From the NCBI GenBank assembly GCA_032718475.1, contig JAUCBJ010000852.1, positions 18,907-82,906 of the forward strand: a DNA stretch of 64,000 bases, read 5' to 3'. Origin of the DNA: Nemertoderma westbladi (Eukaryota; Xenacoelomorpha; Nemertodermatida; Nemertodermatidae). The translations under genes and the position numbers were made by a program. A model generated the notes under the pieces. That model ran no database searches. It saw only the letters and a list, made by a program, of their open reading frames with translations, and had not been told where the DNA came from. This document shows positions 35,176-47,800 of the stretch, in pieces. Numbering within the stretch: the first letter of the stretch is position 1; each line of letters begins with the position of its first letter.

Positions 35176-35735
35176 CTCCGGGTACACCAACGGGAACACG
35201 ACCATCTCCTTGAGGGACCGGATGTGTTCCTCGAGGCCGCCGACTGAATCGGCGAAGTTTATCGACCTGTCGACGTGCATGGGGTCTACGTCGGCGAGCG
35301 AGGTCCCGATCCGAGCGCGGTCTCGTTGCACCATACCCAGGTCCCCCGCCCGGTAGTTCATCGGGAGCAGTCGCTCCCTCGCCAGTTGCATGCTCTTCGC
35401 CTTTCGCCGCTGGAAGTCGCGCTCGTCCTCCTGCGTATCGTCCGCGTCGCTGTCGGTCGAGGTCGAGCTGCCCCGGCCCGCCGAGTGTTGACGGAGACCG
35501 CGGCCAGCGGATCGGCCCAGCGGCGGACGTTTACGGAAAGCCGGCGATCGAGGCGAGTGTTTCCTTAGCAACCGGGTGTGGCGACGGTCGCTACGCGGCT
35601 CGGAGCTCTCGTAGACCAGCCTCAGGGGGGCGTCTCTCCGCTCTCGGAGGTTGTACGTCCGACTCTCCTCCTCCTCGGAACAGCTCGACGATTCCGAAGA
35701 GGTTTCCTCGGCGTCCGACTCGCTCGGAACCGCAT
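35176..35735 (-). CDS. ATAD2-like AAA ATPase, exon c (acidic N-terminal region to AAA start)
   Basis: A 560-nt exon from acceptor TTCTCTTTAG to donor GAG|GTAGGC. Begins in phase 1 with a Ser/Glu-rich acidic stretch (SESDAEETSSESSSCSEEEE), then RTYNLRERR, a basic Arg/Ser region, FQRRKAKSMQLARERLLPMN, and the family signature IGTSLADVDPM followed by VGGLEEHIRSLKEMVVFPL and YPE leading into the AAA domain. Noticeably GC-rich against AT-rich introns. Identification as ATAD2/ATAD2B rests on this ordered match; which vertebrate paralogue is closer cannot be said. Confidence 0.95.
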
Positions 35736-36497
35736 CTAAAGAGAAACATCGAGACGATTAATTTAATAGTAACAGTTTTTTTTAATTTTAAAATAGCTAG
35801 CTAATTAAAAAAAATATATTTCTAAATAAATTTCTGAATACATTTAAATTAATACCCGGTATTGATTATAGAGTTTTTGTATAACGATGTAACTAATTAG
35901 TTTATTTATCCATTGGGTTACTTAATCTATTGGGTATTGGCTTTTTTTTCCTTTGGCACTTTGGATACGACATGGGTATCTACATTTTCAAGTTTCTTTT
36001 AACCCTGTGTATTTTATGTAAAACGTATGCATTGTACATTATTAATAATATATTATGATATATTTTACTTATAAATATGTTTTGTTCTAGAACAAATAAT
36101 GTTACTAGAGATGTTTTACATCAAACAGTTACGTTTTGGAGACATGGTAGCTAGTATTTTTGTACTAGCTAGTTTGTTAATTATATTTTGCATTGCCATT
36201 ATTAAATATGAATTATTAATTATTGTTACTTTTTAAATATACCTAATATGGAAAAACACATAATAGGGTTGAAAAAAAAATTCCATAAACACGTTAACAA
36301 ATTGTAAAAAGGTGTGCTGATCACGAATCTGAAAACCGTTTTTAAATTCATCGAGTTCCGGCTGAGATTGAGGGGTTTATACACGAGCGCGGGAAAATCT
36401 TAGTTTAAACGCTCTGATTTATTGTTCCATTTTCTGTTCCACTTTGTCGATAGGCAACGCTAACAACATTAATTAGCTAACAGCATACAGTTTACTA
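35736..36497. other. Start of the 18-kb ATAD2 intron, AT-rich
   Basis: No gene or clear element. One TGTTCTAGAACA-type palindrome near 36084. Confidence 0.6.
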
Positions 36498-36774
36498 GGC
36501 TAGAGTTCCGTACGTCCCCCCATTTTTAAAATGACTTGAATTGCCCGTGTATTGTCATTTAATGTTATGGAATTGATTTTTTATACCTATAATATATACT
36601 ATATATACTAAATATATATATATATTATATATATTATATAGTATATATATATATACTATCTATATATATACTATCTATATATACTATATACTAATATTTG
36701 ATTAGTGTCGCTCAAGAAACATGGTGTTATGGTATAGTAAAAAAATCTCGCAAAATGGGGGGACGTACGGAACT
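36498..36774. mobile_element. ~277-bp inverted-repeat element (MITE-like)
   Basis: TIR AGTTCCGTACGTCCCCCCAT with the complement ATGGGGGGACGTACGGAACT at the right; the interior has an (AT)n/TATATA tract (36590-36690). Left end shared with the larger composite. Confidence 0.7.
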
Positions 36775-37113
36775 GTTCCCGTTTACTATTGTTTGATGTA
36801 GGCTAATTTTAGTTATAAAGATTAAGATATTTAGGGAACAGTTCCGTATGTGCCAACATTTTCATTGTTTTTTTTTCAACAAATTGTCATGCTTTTTTGT
36901 CAAGTTTTTCTCTTGATAAATGTTCTAGAACGTATATTGAGTGTTCTAGAACTTAAAAAAAATGTTCTAGAACATTTTAATTATGAATTTTCGAGAAAAT
37001 AAATCACTTACTCTTAAAAGGAAAATTATTAAAAAAATTGTTCAATTTTAAAATTGTTTATGCTATTTTTCCTGCTTTTATTACTAGAAAGGCATTTCCT
37101 AAAGGAAATGCAA

Positions 37114-38517
37114 CAACGAAGTTAAGGAAAATTAGACACTCTTTGACTCATCAGTTCATTGATTTACCGAGTTAAAAGAACTCCCGGTATTGCCAAGGTA
37201 ACTGGACTTTTCTAGAAATGCTGAGTTTTACATTAAGATCTAGTTTGTGGTTCCAGGTTACACATCGACTTCAAGGAAGCTTCATTGAGTAGTTTATGTG
37301 CAAAATTAATTATTAATTTGTTAAAAAGTCTGTTTGCAGTGGTTGTCAAGGTAACTGGCAAATAGAACAACGTAGATTGGATGCAGAATAAGTGATATTA
37401 TGGTGGTAGGGGTTGGTCCCAAGTCATAATGCCTTTAACTTGTGTTTCTAATTATAATTTTTTAAATTATAACATCTGTTTAGCCTGTAACTGGATTTTC
37501 TAATTAACCACAATTGGCTCCTCTAAGGACCTTCCTTATAGTTGAGTTGGGAAACCCAATATTTATATCTAATACAGTTTTCCTACAAACAAGAGTTAAA
37601 AATATAGACTAATTTCTGATTATGTGTTTCTAATTATAATTTTTTAAATTATAACATCTGTTTAGCCTGGTTACCAAGGTAACTGGATTTTCTAATTAAC
37701 CACAATTGGCTCCTCTAAGGACCTTCCTTATAGTTGAGTTGGGAAACCCAATATTTATATCTAATACAGTTTTCCTACAAACAAGAGTTAAAAATATAGA
37801 CTTGAATGATATTGACTTTAATAAGCTCCAGTTACCATGGTAACTAGATATTTCTGGAATGTTTTGAGTTTCACTAAAAGTTCCAACTAGTGGTCCAGAT
37901 AACACATACCCAGTTTTGTAAAATTTTATCGTGAAGTCTATGTCCAAATGAATAATTGTTGTATAAAAACATCTGTTTTCAGCGGTTGTCATGGTAACTG
38001 CAAAATAGAACAATCAAATTCGGACGCAGAATAAGTTATATAGTGGGGGTAGGGATTGGTCCCAAGTCATCACACCTTAACCTTAGGCTTCAAATTAACA
38101 TTTTAAAAATTTTAACATCTGTTTAGCCCGGTTGCCAAGGTAACTGGATTTTCTATTTAACCTCAATCGGCTCTGCTATGGACCTTATAGTTGTGTTGAG
38201 AAACCCCAAGTTTATATGTATTATAGTTTTCCTACAAATAGAGTTACAAATATTGACTTGAAATACATAGACTTTTTTCTAAGTCCGTTGCCATGGAAAC
38301 CAGATTTTTCCTGGATATGAGACCCATCCCACACGACGCGCCTTGATGAGTTGTATATACATGCAAAATTTCAGGGTACTTTTAAAGGCTAGTTTTTTCA
38401 CCTATCAAAAAACACTAAATCTGCTCCATACAAGTAAAACAGCCCACTATGAATAGACCATCTCAGCTAAGGAAAATCTTTCTTAGCGAAAGTAGTTGAT
38501 TTTCCTTAGCTTCGTGG
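37114..38517. mobile_element. Helentron-like non-autonomous unit A
   Basis: Starts near CAACGAAGTTAAGGAAAATT, preceded by the palindrome GCATTTCC..GGAAATGC, and ends TTTTCCTTAGCTTCGTGG, preceded by a 12-bp-stem hairpin (CTAAGGAAAATC/GATTTTCCTTAG). The interior is ~150-bp diverged tandem monomers, one pair (37,440-37,800) duplicated at ~185 bp. Short inverted ends, a 3' subterminal hairpin, internal ~150-bp repeats and head-to-tail arrangement fit Helentron-associated (HINE/DINE-like) elements; inference. Confidence 0.55.
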
Positions 38518-38654
38518 ATATTGACAAGAGATACAGACCATTTATTCAATGTTCTAGAACATGTACCAAATGTTCTAGAACATTTTTATTATAAATTTTG
38601 GAGAAAAAAGAATATTCTAGAATACGAGAAAGGCATTTCCTAAAGGAAATGCAA

Positions 38655-39891
38655 CCACGAAGCTAAGGAAAATTAAACAAACGGCCACAATTTGGTTCGT
38701 TGCTTAGCCTAGTTTAGTAGCATTTGCCAATAAATAACTTCTATTCCCATGGAAACTAGAGTTCTCTGGAACTGTTGGTTTTACCTTTGAAAAAAGATTC
38801 AGTCCAGATTGTTTTTCAGATAACACATCGAGTTTCAGAAAATATTGTAGTTTATGTCCAAATTACAGATTTTCTATCAAAATGCATCTGTTTGCAGTGG
38901 TTGTCATGGAAACTGAAAAATAGAACAATGTAATTCGGATGCAGAATAAGTCATATAGTGGGGGTAGGTGTTGGTCCCAAGTCATAATACTATTAAATTG
39001 TGCTTCAAATTATCATTTTATTAATTTTAACATCTGTTTACTCTTGTTGCTATGGTAAATGGATTTTCTAATTAACTTCGAACGGCTTGTATATGGACCT
39101 TATAGATGAGTTGCAAAACCCCAAGTTTATATATATTACAGTTTTTCTCCAAATAGAGTTATGATTATAGACTTGAATGATATATAACTTTAAAAAAACT
39201 ACAGTTACCATGGTAACTAGATATTTCTGGAATGTTTTGAGTTTCACTAAAAGTTCCAACTAGTGGTCCAGATAACACATACCTAGTTTCGTAAAATTTT
39301 ATCGTGAAGTCTATGTACAAATGAATAATTTTCGTATAAAAACATCTGTTTTCAGCGGTTGTCAAGGTAACTGCAAAATAGAACAATCAAATTCGGACGC
39401 AGAATAAGTTATATAGTGGGGGTAGGGATTGGTCCCAAGTCATCACACCTTAACCTTAGGCTTCAAATTAACATTTTAAAAATTTTAACATCTGTTTAGC
39501 CCGGTTGCCAAGGTAACTGGATTTTCTATTTAACCTCAATCGGCTCTGCTATGGACCTTATAGTTGTGTTGAGAAACCCCAAGTTTATATGTATTATAGT
39601 TTTCCTACAAATAGAGTTACAAATATTGACTTGAAATACATAGACTTTTTTCTAAGTCCGTTGCCATGGAAACCAGATTTTTCCTGGATATGAGACCCAT
39701 CCCACACGACGCGCCTTGATGAGTAGTATATACATGCAAAATTTCAGGGTACTTTTAAAGGCTAGTTTTTTCCCCGACCAAAAAACCCCAAATCTGCCTC
39801 CATACAAGTAAAATAGCCCACTATGAATAGACCATCTCAGCTAAGGAAAATCTTTCTTAGCGAAAGTAGTTGATTTTCCTTAGCTTCGTGG
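38655..39891. mobile_element. Helentron-like non-autonomous unit B
   Basis: CCACGAAGCTAAGGAAAATT at the left and its complement at the right. The first ~830 bp is nearly identical to unit C at an offset of 1,318 bp, and the right half matches unit A at an offset of ~1,373 bp, so B looks like a recombinant or intermediate of A and C. Confidence 0.6.
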
Positions 39892-39972
39892 ATCTTAAGA
39901 ATATTATGATTGTTTATAGAACCAATGGAATCGACTATTATACTAGAAAGGCATTTCCTAAAGGAAATGCAA

Positions 39973-41204
39973 CCACGAAGCTAAGGAAAATTAAACAAAC
40001 GGCCACAATTTGGTTCGTTGCTTAGCCTAGTTTAGTAGCATTTGCCAATAAATAACTTCTATTCCCATGGAAACTAGAGTTCTCTGGAACTGTTGGTTTT
40101 ACCTTTGAAAAAAGATTCAGTCCAGATTGTTTTTCAGATAACACATCGAGTTTCAGAAAATATTGTAGTTTATGTCCAAATTACAGATTTTCTATCAAAA
40201 TGCATCTGTTTGCAGTGGTTGTCATGGAAACTGAAAAATAGAACAATGTAATTCGGATGCAGAATAAGTCATATAGTGGGGGTAGGTGTTGGTCCCAAGT
40301 CATAATACTATTAAATTGTGCTTCAAATTATCATTTTATTAATTTTAACATCTGTTTACTCTTGTTGCTATGGTAAATGGATTTTCTAATTAACTTCGAA
40401 CGGCTTGTATATGGACCTTATAGATGAGTTACAAAACCCCAAGTTTATATATATTACAGTTTTGCTAGAAATAGAGTTATCAATATAGACTTGAATGATA
40501 TAGAGTTTAATAAACTACAGTTACCATGGTAACTAAATTTCTGGAATGATTTAAGTTTCACTAAAAGTTCCAACTAGTGGTGCAGATAACACATACCCAG
40601 TTTTGTAAAATTTTATCGCGAAGTCTATGTCCAAATGAATAATTTTTGTATAAAAACATCTGTTTTCGGCTGTTGTCATGGTAACTGAAAAATAGAACAA
40701 TGTAATTCGGATGCAGAATAAGTTATATAGTGGGGGTAGGGGTTGGTCTCAAGTCATAACACCTTGCCCTTAGGCCTCAAATTATCATTTTATAAATTTT
40801 AACATCTGTTTATCCCGGTTGCCAACGTAACTGGATTTTCTATTTAGCCTCAATCGGATCTGCTATGGACCTTATAGTTGTGTTGCAAAACCCCAAGTTT
40901 AAATCTATTATAGTTTTCCTACAAATAGAGTTATAAATATTGACTTGAAATACATAGACTTTTTTTGAAGTCCGTTGCCATGGAAACCAGATTTTTCCTG
41001 GATATGAGACCCGGCCCAAAAGATGCGCCTCGCCGAGTAGTATATACATGCAAAATTCCAGGGTACTTTTAAAGGCTAGTTTTTTCGCCTATCAAAAAAC
41101 CCCAAATCTGCCTCACACAAGTAAAATAGCCCACTATGAATAGACCATCTCAGCTAAGGAAAATCTTTCTTAGCGAAAGTAGTTGATTTTCCTTAGCTTC
41201 GTGG
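39973..41204. mobile_element. Helentron-like non-autonomous unit C
   Basis: Same ends as B and the same GCATTTCC palindrome before the left end. Eight ~150-bp monomers each carry a GTTGCC/ATGG/TAAC-type dyad. Ends 4 bp before the Merlin-like element. Confidence 0.6.
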
Positions 41205-41207
41205 ATA

Positions 41208-41911
41208 TTAGTATGGCCTGTGACCCCACTTTTTGATGAAAAAAACGAACTAGATAGTCTATTTAGATAGAGTCTAACTAAACTGAAAAAAACTAACTAG
41301 ATAGAACGATCTATTGCGATGTTCCAGAATGTTATTTGACAGTTGCCATGGTTACCATTTTGGTTGGAATCACTAATAAAATATTCCCTTGGAGTTGCAA
41401 AGACGAAAGTGGAACGTATTCGCACATCAGTGTAAAACACTGTACAAAGGGTAAAGGAAGATTCGTGAACCCTGTAAATGGCGCTCATACCCAGAGGATA
41501 GAAGGGATGTGGGGACATGCCAAGCTAGGCTTGATGAGGAACAAGAGAGGAATCAATAAGAACCTGTTACAGAATCATCTCGCTGAATTTTGGTGGCGAA
41601 ATTACAACAGGGAGGCCCCATTCAGCAAACTAATAACACTAATAAACAATAGCGAATTATAGAAATCTGTTTAATTCAGTTCAAAAACAAAAGACTAATC
41701 AATTTACATTGTTATATTCATTAAATAACATATTAGATTAACCTTCAATAAATCATTATTTACAACACTTGGTTACCATAGCAACACAAGAAAAATGTTC
41801 CAGAATGTAGAACTTGAGTGGGGCAAACATAATACCAACATATGTAGCTAGTATATCATAAATTACTAGCTAGTTTTTTTCATCAAAAAGTGAGGTCACA
41901 GGCCATACTAA
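41208..41911 (+). mobile_element. Merlin-like DNA transposon, internally deleted
   Basis: Inverted ends TTAGTATGGCCTGTGACC and its complement (41894-41911), extending through CACTTTTTGATGAAAAAAA for ~36 bp. It encodes the C-terminal part of an ISXO2-type transposase. No convincing target duplication because the flanks are themselves inverted. Confidence 0.75.
41336..41662 (+). pseudogene. ISXO2/Merlin-type transposase, C-terminal part
   Basis: A 108-codon frame with DESGTYSHISVKHC, then RFVNPVNGAHTQRIEGMWGH and NHLAEFWWRN. NP.NGAHTQ.IE..W with a downstream ..L.E..WR is the end of the ISXO2-like (DDE_Tnp_IS1595) domain used by Merlin transposons. The N-terminal zinc ribbon and the first catalytic acids are missing; the frame begins close to the left TIR, consistent with an internal deletion. 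Confidence 0.75.
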
Positions 41912-42949
41912 TACCATACAGAACAACTAACTATAACGATAGCATTCCAAAACATTTTTTAAAATGTTAGCTAGGGCTATAGCTATAGATATAACTAGGC
42001 CTATAGGCTATAGACTATAGGCGGCTATAGCTATAGATATAAATCACTAGCTATAATTGTAAATTATTACTTGAGTACATAAAATTACTAGATATATGTT
42101 AATTATACAAAAAAGTGTTAAAAAAAACAAAACAATACAATTTTTTTTTAAATGTTCTAGAATAAAAAATGATATGTTCTAGAACATTATTTAACAAAAA
42201 AATAATTCGAAATATCCTAGAATACTTCACACTAACATTAAAAAGTAGTAGCTAGTAAACTAAACACATTTTAGAGCAAACTGAAAATGTGGCCGTACGG
42301 AACTCTAGCCGATATTTATATTATTAGTTATAGACACAACAATGTAATGTTAATTGTTTGAGATTATTTGTATTCGTTTGTAGCGGCACTGTAGGGGTTG
42401 TCTTACCTCGTATTATCGGCCTACTGTATTTACGAATGTTATTAGGGCTACAAGTTTTGGACCTTATTCTGTTTAAACCCAATTCTGGGCTAGATTTAGC
42501 GATTATTGGGTGAAATTAGCTATTTATAACCCATGTTCTGGAACATTACTAGAAATTTTTTTATGGTAGCAAGTGTTTTTTTTATTAGCTAGTATTTTTT
42601 GAAATTATAATAAAATTTATTTTTATCGGATTTTTGATATGGCGAAGTAGTACCGTAGGTACCCATGTCGTATAAGTGCATAATAATGGTACCCTGGCCT
42701 TTAATATCTCATGGAATCCGTATATTTTTACTTTTCTCCTATTCTGTCAGTTTTTCGGATAATTTATCTTCACAGTTAATGCACTCCTCACACAATGCTC
42801 TCTCTGGCGTCGTATAATTATCTTATTTTTCTCCGTAACTGTCTTTCTTTTCATTGCCTTAATTTGACTTTTGTGCATTTCGCACCTCTAATTTTTTTAT
42901 AATTTTTTTAATTACTAGCAATTTTAAATTTGAAAAATAATTAGCGGAA
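41912..42949. other. AT-rich intron DNA
   Basis: Contains a TATAGGC/CTATAG-rich palindromic run near 41960-42050, TTCTAGAA palindromes near 42160-42190, and the right end of the 5.8-kb composite (42294-42310). No gene. Confidence 0.5.
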
Positions 42950-43377
42950 TTAGTGTGGCCTGTGTGCCCAGTTTTTGATCAATTTATTTCATGTGAAAAT
43001 TACTATTATCGTAAAGTTTTTTTGTTCTAGAACAAAAATTTGACCTTTTTTGTTAGTTTTATAACATTTATAAAAAATGTTGAAAAAACTAGCTAGTATA
43101 AAAAATAAATAAAATATGTGTTCTAGAACAAAGAAAGTGTTCTAGAAAAAAATATTTTTCTAAATTGATAACTAACACGTGTTCTATAACAATTATAAAA
43201 AAAGTTGAAAGAACTATAGCTAGTATAAAAAATAAAAAATGTTTTCTAGAGTGTTCTAGAACAAAAATATTTATCAAAATTGATAACTAACAAGAGTGTT
43301 CTATAACATTTATAAAAACAATTAGCTATTAGGGCCTAATGCTTATGCTACAACAATGGGCACCCAGGCCACACTAA
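42950..43377. mobile_element. ~430-bp MITE related to the Merlin-like element
   Basis: Inverted ends TTAGTGTGGCCTGTGTGCCC and the complement of TTAGTGTGGCCTGGGTGCCC, resembling the TTAGTATGGCCTGTGACC ends of the 41.2-kb element. AT-rich interior with five TTCTAGAA sites; non-coding. Confidence 0.65.
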
Positions 43378-43731
43378 TGCGTAGGCCTAATTAGCTACAT
43401 GTTCTAGAACATTATATTTTTTATTTTATTTATGTTCTAGAATAGTTTTTAATATTTATATTTTGTTCTAGAACTCTACAATGTTGCCATGGTAAAAATG
43501 ATTTATGTTATAAAAATGTAGTGCTATACGGAGCTGTTACACAAATTACAAAAACAAGATTTATTAATTATTTCTATTGGGAGAATTCAATAAACTAATA
43601 TAAACTAAAATAAACTAAAATAAATTTTTTTAAAAGCCTTTTTCATATGAAAAAAAAAACTGTCAAAATGTGGTACTACTTTGGCTGAATTTAAACGTTA
43701 TTTGTTGAAATCTAATATCAATTAATAGCTG

Positions 43732-43803
43732 CGTTCTAGAACACAGCGTTGTAGAACACAGCGTTCTAGAACACAGCGTTCTAGAACACAGCGTTCTAGA
43801 ACA
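43732..43803. repeat. 15-bp repeat GTTCTAGAACACAGC (~5 copies)
   Basis: Tandem copies built around the 10-bp palindrome GTTCTAGAAC; one copy reads GTTGTAGAAC. Confidence 0.9.
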
Positions 43804-44302
43804 AACCTTCTTGTTTTAAAAATTTACTTTTAGGGCACAATCAAACGTGAAATAATTTCATAAAAACACATTTAACATTTAAAATAAAAAAGTACGATGA
43901 AAATGGTGACCGAAGGTAACTAATGCCCCTTAGATTACTGGTCGTATGATCGTCCTCCTAATATTTTATCATAGCTACTACGGCTAGATGTGTTACTATT
44001 GTATGACAAGTGTTCAGGGATATATTATAGCTAGTAATTAAAAAAAGGCTATAAGGCAAATATTTATAAAGAATTTGGATTTATACAAATTTGGGATGGT
44101 TAAAAGCAGTTAACACAAACAGATGTTGGTATTATTTAACACTGAAATTACATACAATTGGGTTTCTCTGTGGATTTGCGAGGATTTTGCTTGAGTCTTT
44201 CCGCGATAGATAGACACTGAATGGCCCTAGAAGGTCTTCGGACTACCAGATTATTTACTGTTGAATTCGACATTATGTTACGTTCTTATAATCAAATCAA
44301 TT

Positions 44303-44418
44303 GCTTTAATACTATAACGGTAGAGGATTATGCTTTAATACTATAACGGTAGAGGATTATGCTTTAATACTATAACGGTAGAGGATTATGCTTTAATACT
44401 ATAACGGTAGATGATTAT
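44303..44418. repeat. 29-bp repeat (4 copies)
   Basis: GCTTTAATACTATAACGGTA followed by GAGGATTAT, the last copy with GATGATTAT. Confidence 0.95.
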
Positions 44419-44877
44419 GATAAATACCGCAGTAGAATAATTTACCCTACAAATTATTAGAAATTACTTCCAACGCTACAATCTAAATCAAATTATATAT
44501 TCCAGAACATTAACTTTCCAAGGCAACTAACTATTTATTACAACTAGCCCTTTGGGATAGTAAACTAAGATTTATAATTAATTCCGGCCCATTTAATATT
44601 AAATACGGTTTAAATATTAAAATTACTTAAGTGTCGCAGTGCCCGAGTGAATACGGCGCCTGAACTGCAGAACTAAAACTTACAAGGACTGATTTACGAA
44701 AAATGTGGGGGGGGGGGGGGGGGGGCTACATCCAGAACACATCCTGCGTCTTTGTTGTCTACCGCTAGAGGGAGAAAATGGTCCGAAAGTAATAACATTC
44801 TCAATTTCGGTGATCTTAACCTGTTTAAGCTGAAATTTGGCATATGTGTACTAGAAAACTTTGCGTCTTTGTCGGAC
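44419..44877. other. Intron DNA with a poly-G tract
   Basis: A run of ~20 G at about 44706-44725. An open plus-strand frame (44752-44985) runs into the 44-bp array and is not a gene. Confidence 0.5.
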
Positions 44878-47800
44878 GGAACTCTATCTACACTTAGTAC
44901 AGTTTGCTGCTCGAAGGAGACGGAACTCTATCTACACTTAGTACAGTTTGCTGCTCGAAGGAGACGGAACTCTATCTACACTTAGTACAGTTTGCTGCTC
45001 GAAGGAGACGGAACTCTATCTACACTTAGTACAGTTTGCTACTCGATGGAGACGGAACTCTATCTACACTTAGTACAGTTTGCTGCTCGAAGGAGACGGA
45101 ACTCTATCTACACTTAGTACAGTTTGCTGCTCGAAGGAGACGGAACTCTATCTACACTTAGTACAGTTTGCTACTCGAAGGAGACGGAACTCTATCTACA
45201 CTTAGTACAGTTTGCTACTCGATGGAGACGGAACTCTATCTACACTTAGTACAGTTTGCTGCTCGAAGGAGACGGAACTCTATCTACACTTAGTACAGTT
45301 TGCTGCTCGATGGAGACGGAACTCTATCTACACTTAGTACAGTTTGCTGCTCGATGGAGACGGAACTCTATCTACACTTAGTACAGTTTGCTGCTCGATG
45401 GAGACGGAACTCTATCTACACTTAGTACAGTTTGCTGCTCGATGGAGACGGAACTCTATCTACACTTAGTACAGTTTGCTACTCGATGGAGACGGAACTC
45501 TATCTACACTTAGTACAGTTTGCTACTCGATGGAGACGGAACTCTATCTACACTTAGTACAGTTTGCTGCTCGATGGAGACGGAACTCTATCTACACTTA
45601 GTACAGTTTGCTACTCGATGGAGACGGAACTCTATCTACACTTAGTACAGTTTGCTGCTCGATGGAGACGGAACTCTATCTACACTTAGTACAGTTTGCT
45701 GCTCGATGGAGACGGAACTCTATCTACACTTAGTACAGTTTGCTACTCGATGGAGACGGAACTCTATCTACACTTAGTACAGTTTGCTGCTCGATGGAGA
45801 CGGAACTCTATCTACACTTAGTACAGTTTGCTGCTCGATGGAGACGGAACTCTATCTACACTTAGTACAGTTTGCTACTCGATGGAGACGGAACTCTATC
45901 TACACTTAGTACAGTTTGCTGCTCGATGGAGACGGAACTCTATCTACACTTAGTACAGTTTGCTACTCGATGGAGACGGAACTCTATCTACACTTAGTAC
46001 AGTTTGCTGCTCGATGGAGACGGAACTCTATCTACACTTAGTACAGTTTGCTACTCGATGGAGACGGAACTCTATCTACACTTAGTACAGTTTGCTGCTC
46101 GATGGAGACGGAACTCTATCTACACTTAGTACAGTTTGCTGCTCGATGGAGACGGAACTCTATCTACACTTAGTACAGTTTGCTGCTCGATGGAGACGGA
46201 ACTCTATCTACACTTAGTACAGTTTGCTGCTCGATGGAGACGGAACTCTATCTACACTTAGTACAGTTTGCTACTCGATGGAGACGGAACTCTATCTACA
46301 CTTAGTACAGTTTGCTGCTCGATGGAGACGGAACTCTATCTACACTTAGTACAGTTTGCTGCTCGATGGAGACGGAACTCTATCTACACTTAGTACAGTT
46401 TGCTGCTCGATGGAGACGGAACTCTATCTACACTTAGTACAGTTTGCTGCTCGATGGAGACGGAACTCTATCTACACTTAGTACAGTTTGCTGCTCGATG
46501 GAGACGGAACTCTATCTACACTTAGTACAGTTTGCTGCTCGATGGAGACGGAACTCTATCTACACTTAGTACAGTTTGCTGCTCGATGGAGACGGAACTC
46601 TATCTACACTTAGTACAGTTTGCTACTCGATGGAGACGGAACTCTATCTACACTTAGTACAGTTTGCTGCTCGATGGAGACGGAACTCTATCTACACTTA
46701 GTACAGTTTGCTGCTCGATGGAGACGGAACTCTATCTACACTTAGTACAGTTTGCTGCTCGATGGAGACGGAACTCTATCTACACTTAGTACAGTTTGCT
46801 ACTCGATGGAGACGGAACTCTATCTACACTTAGTACAGTTTGCTGCTCGATGGAGACGGAACTCTATCTACACTTAGTACAGTTTGCTGCTCGATGGAGA
46901 CGGAACTCTATCTACACTTAGTACAGTTTGCTGCTCGATGGAGACGGAACTCTATCTACACTTAGTACAGTTTGCTGCTCGATGGAGACGGAACTCTATC
47001 TACACTTAGTACAGTTTGCTGCTCGATGGAGACGGAACTCTATCTACACTTAGTACAGTTTGCTGCTCGATGGAGACGGAACTCTATCTACACTTAGTAC
47101 AGTTTGCTGCTCGATGGAGACGGAACTCTATCTACACTTAGTACAGTTTGCTACTCGATGGAGACGGAACTCTATCTACACTTAGTACAGTTTGCTGCTC
47201 GAAGGAGACGGAACTCTATCTACACTTAGTACAGTTTGCTGCTCGATGGAGACGGAACTCTATCTACACTTAGTACAGTTTGCTGCTCGATGGAGACGGA
47301 ACTCTATCTACACTTAGTACAGTTTGCTGCTCGATGGAGACGGAACTCTATCTACACTTAGTACAGTTTGCTACTCGATGGAGACGGAACTCTATCTACA
47401 CTTAGTACAGTTTGCTGCTCGATGGAGACGGAACTCTATCTACACTTAGTACAGTTTGCTACTCGATGGAGACGGAACTCTATCTACACTTAGTACAGTT
47501 TGCTGCTCGAAGGAGACGGAACTCTATCTACACTTAGTACAGTTTGCTGCTCGATGGAGACGGAACTCTATCTACACTTAGTACAGTTTGCTGCTCGATG
47601 GAGACGGAACTCTATCTACACTTAGTACAGTTTGCTACTCGATGGAGACGGAACTCTATCTACACTTAGTACAGTTTGCTGCTCGATGGAGACGGAACTC
47701 TATCTACACTTAGTACAGTTTGCTGCTCGATGGAGACGGAACTCTATCTACACTTAGTACAGTTTGCTGCTCGATGGAGACGGAACTCTATCTACACTTA

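Larger units (their letters stand above)
36498..42310. mobile_element. 5.8-kb composite bounded by inverted GGCTAGAGTTCCGTACG
   Basis: The 17-bp sequence GGCTAGAGTTCCGTACG at 36498-36514 is present as its exact reverse complement at 42294-42310. Further inverted copies of AGTTCCGTA(C/T)G occur at 36753-36774 and 36833-36854, defining a smaller element and nesting. The composite contains three Helentron-like units and a Merlin-like element. Transposase for the outer ends not seen. Confidence 0.6.

Noticed and set aside
42950..43377. Cluster of heat-shock elements acting as a promoter
   Set aside because: TTCTAGAA sites lie inside a MITE-like repeat in an intron with no adjacent gene start; repeat content explains them better.
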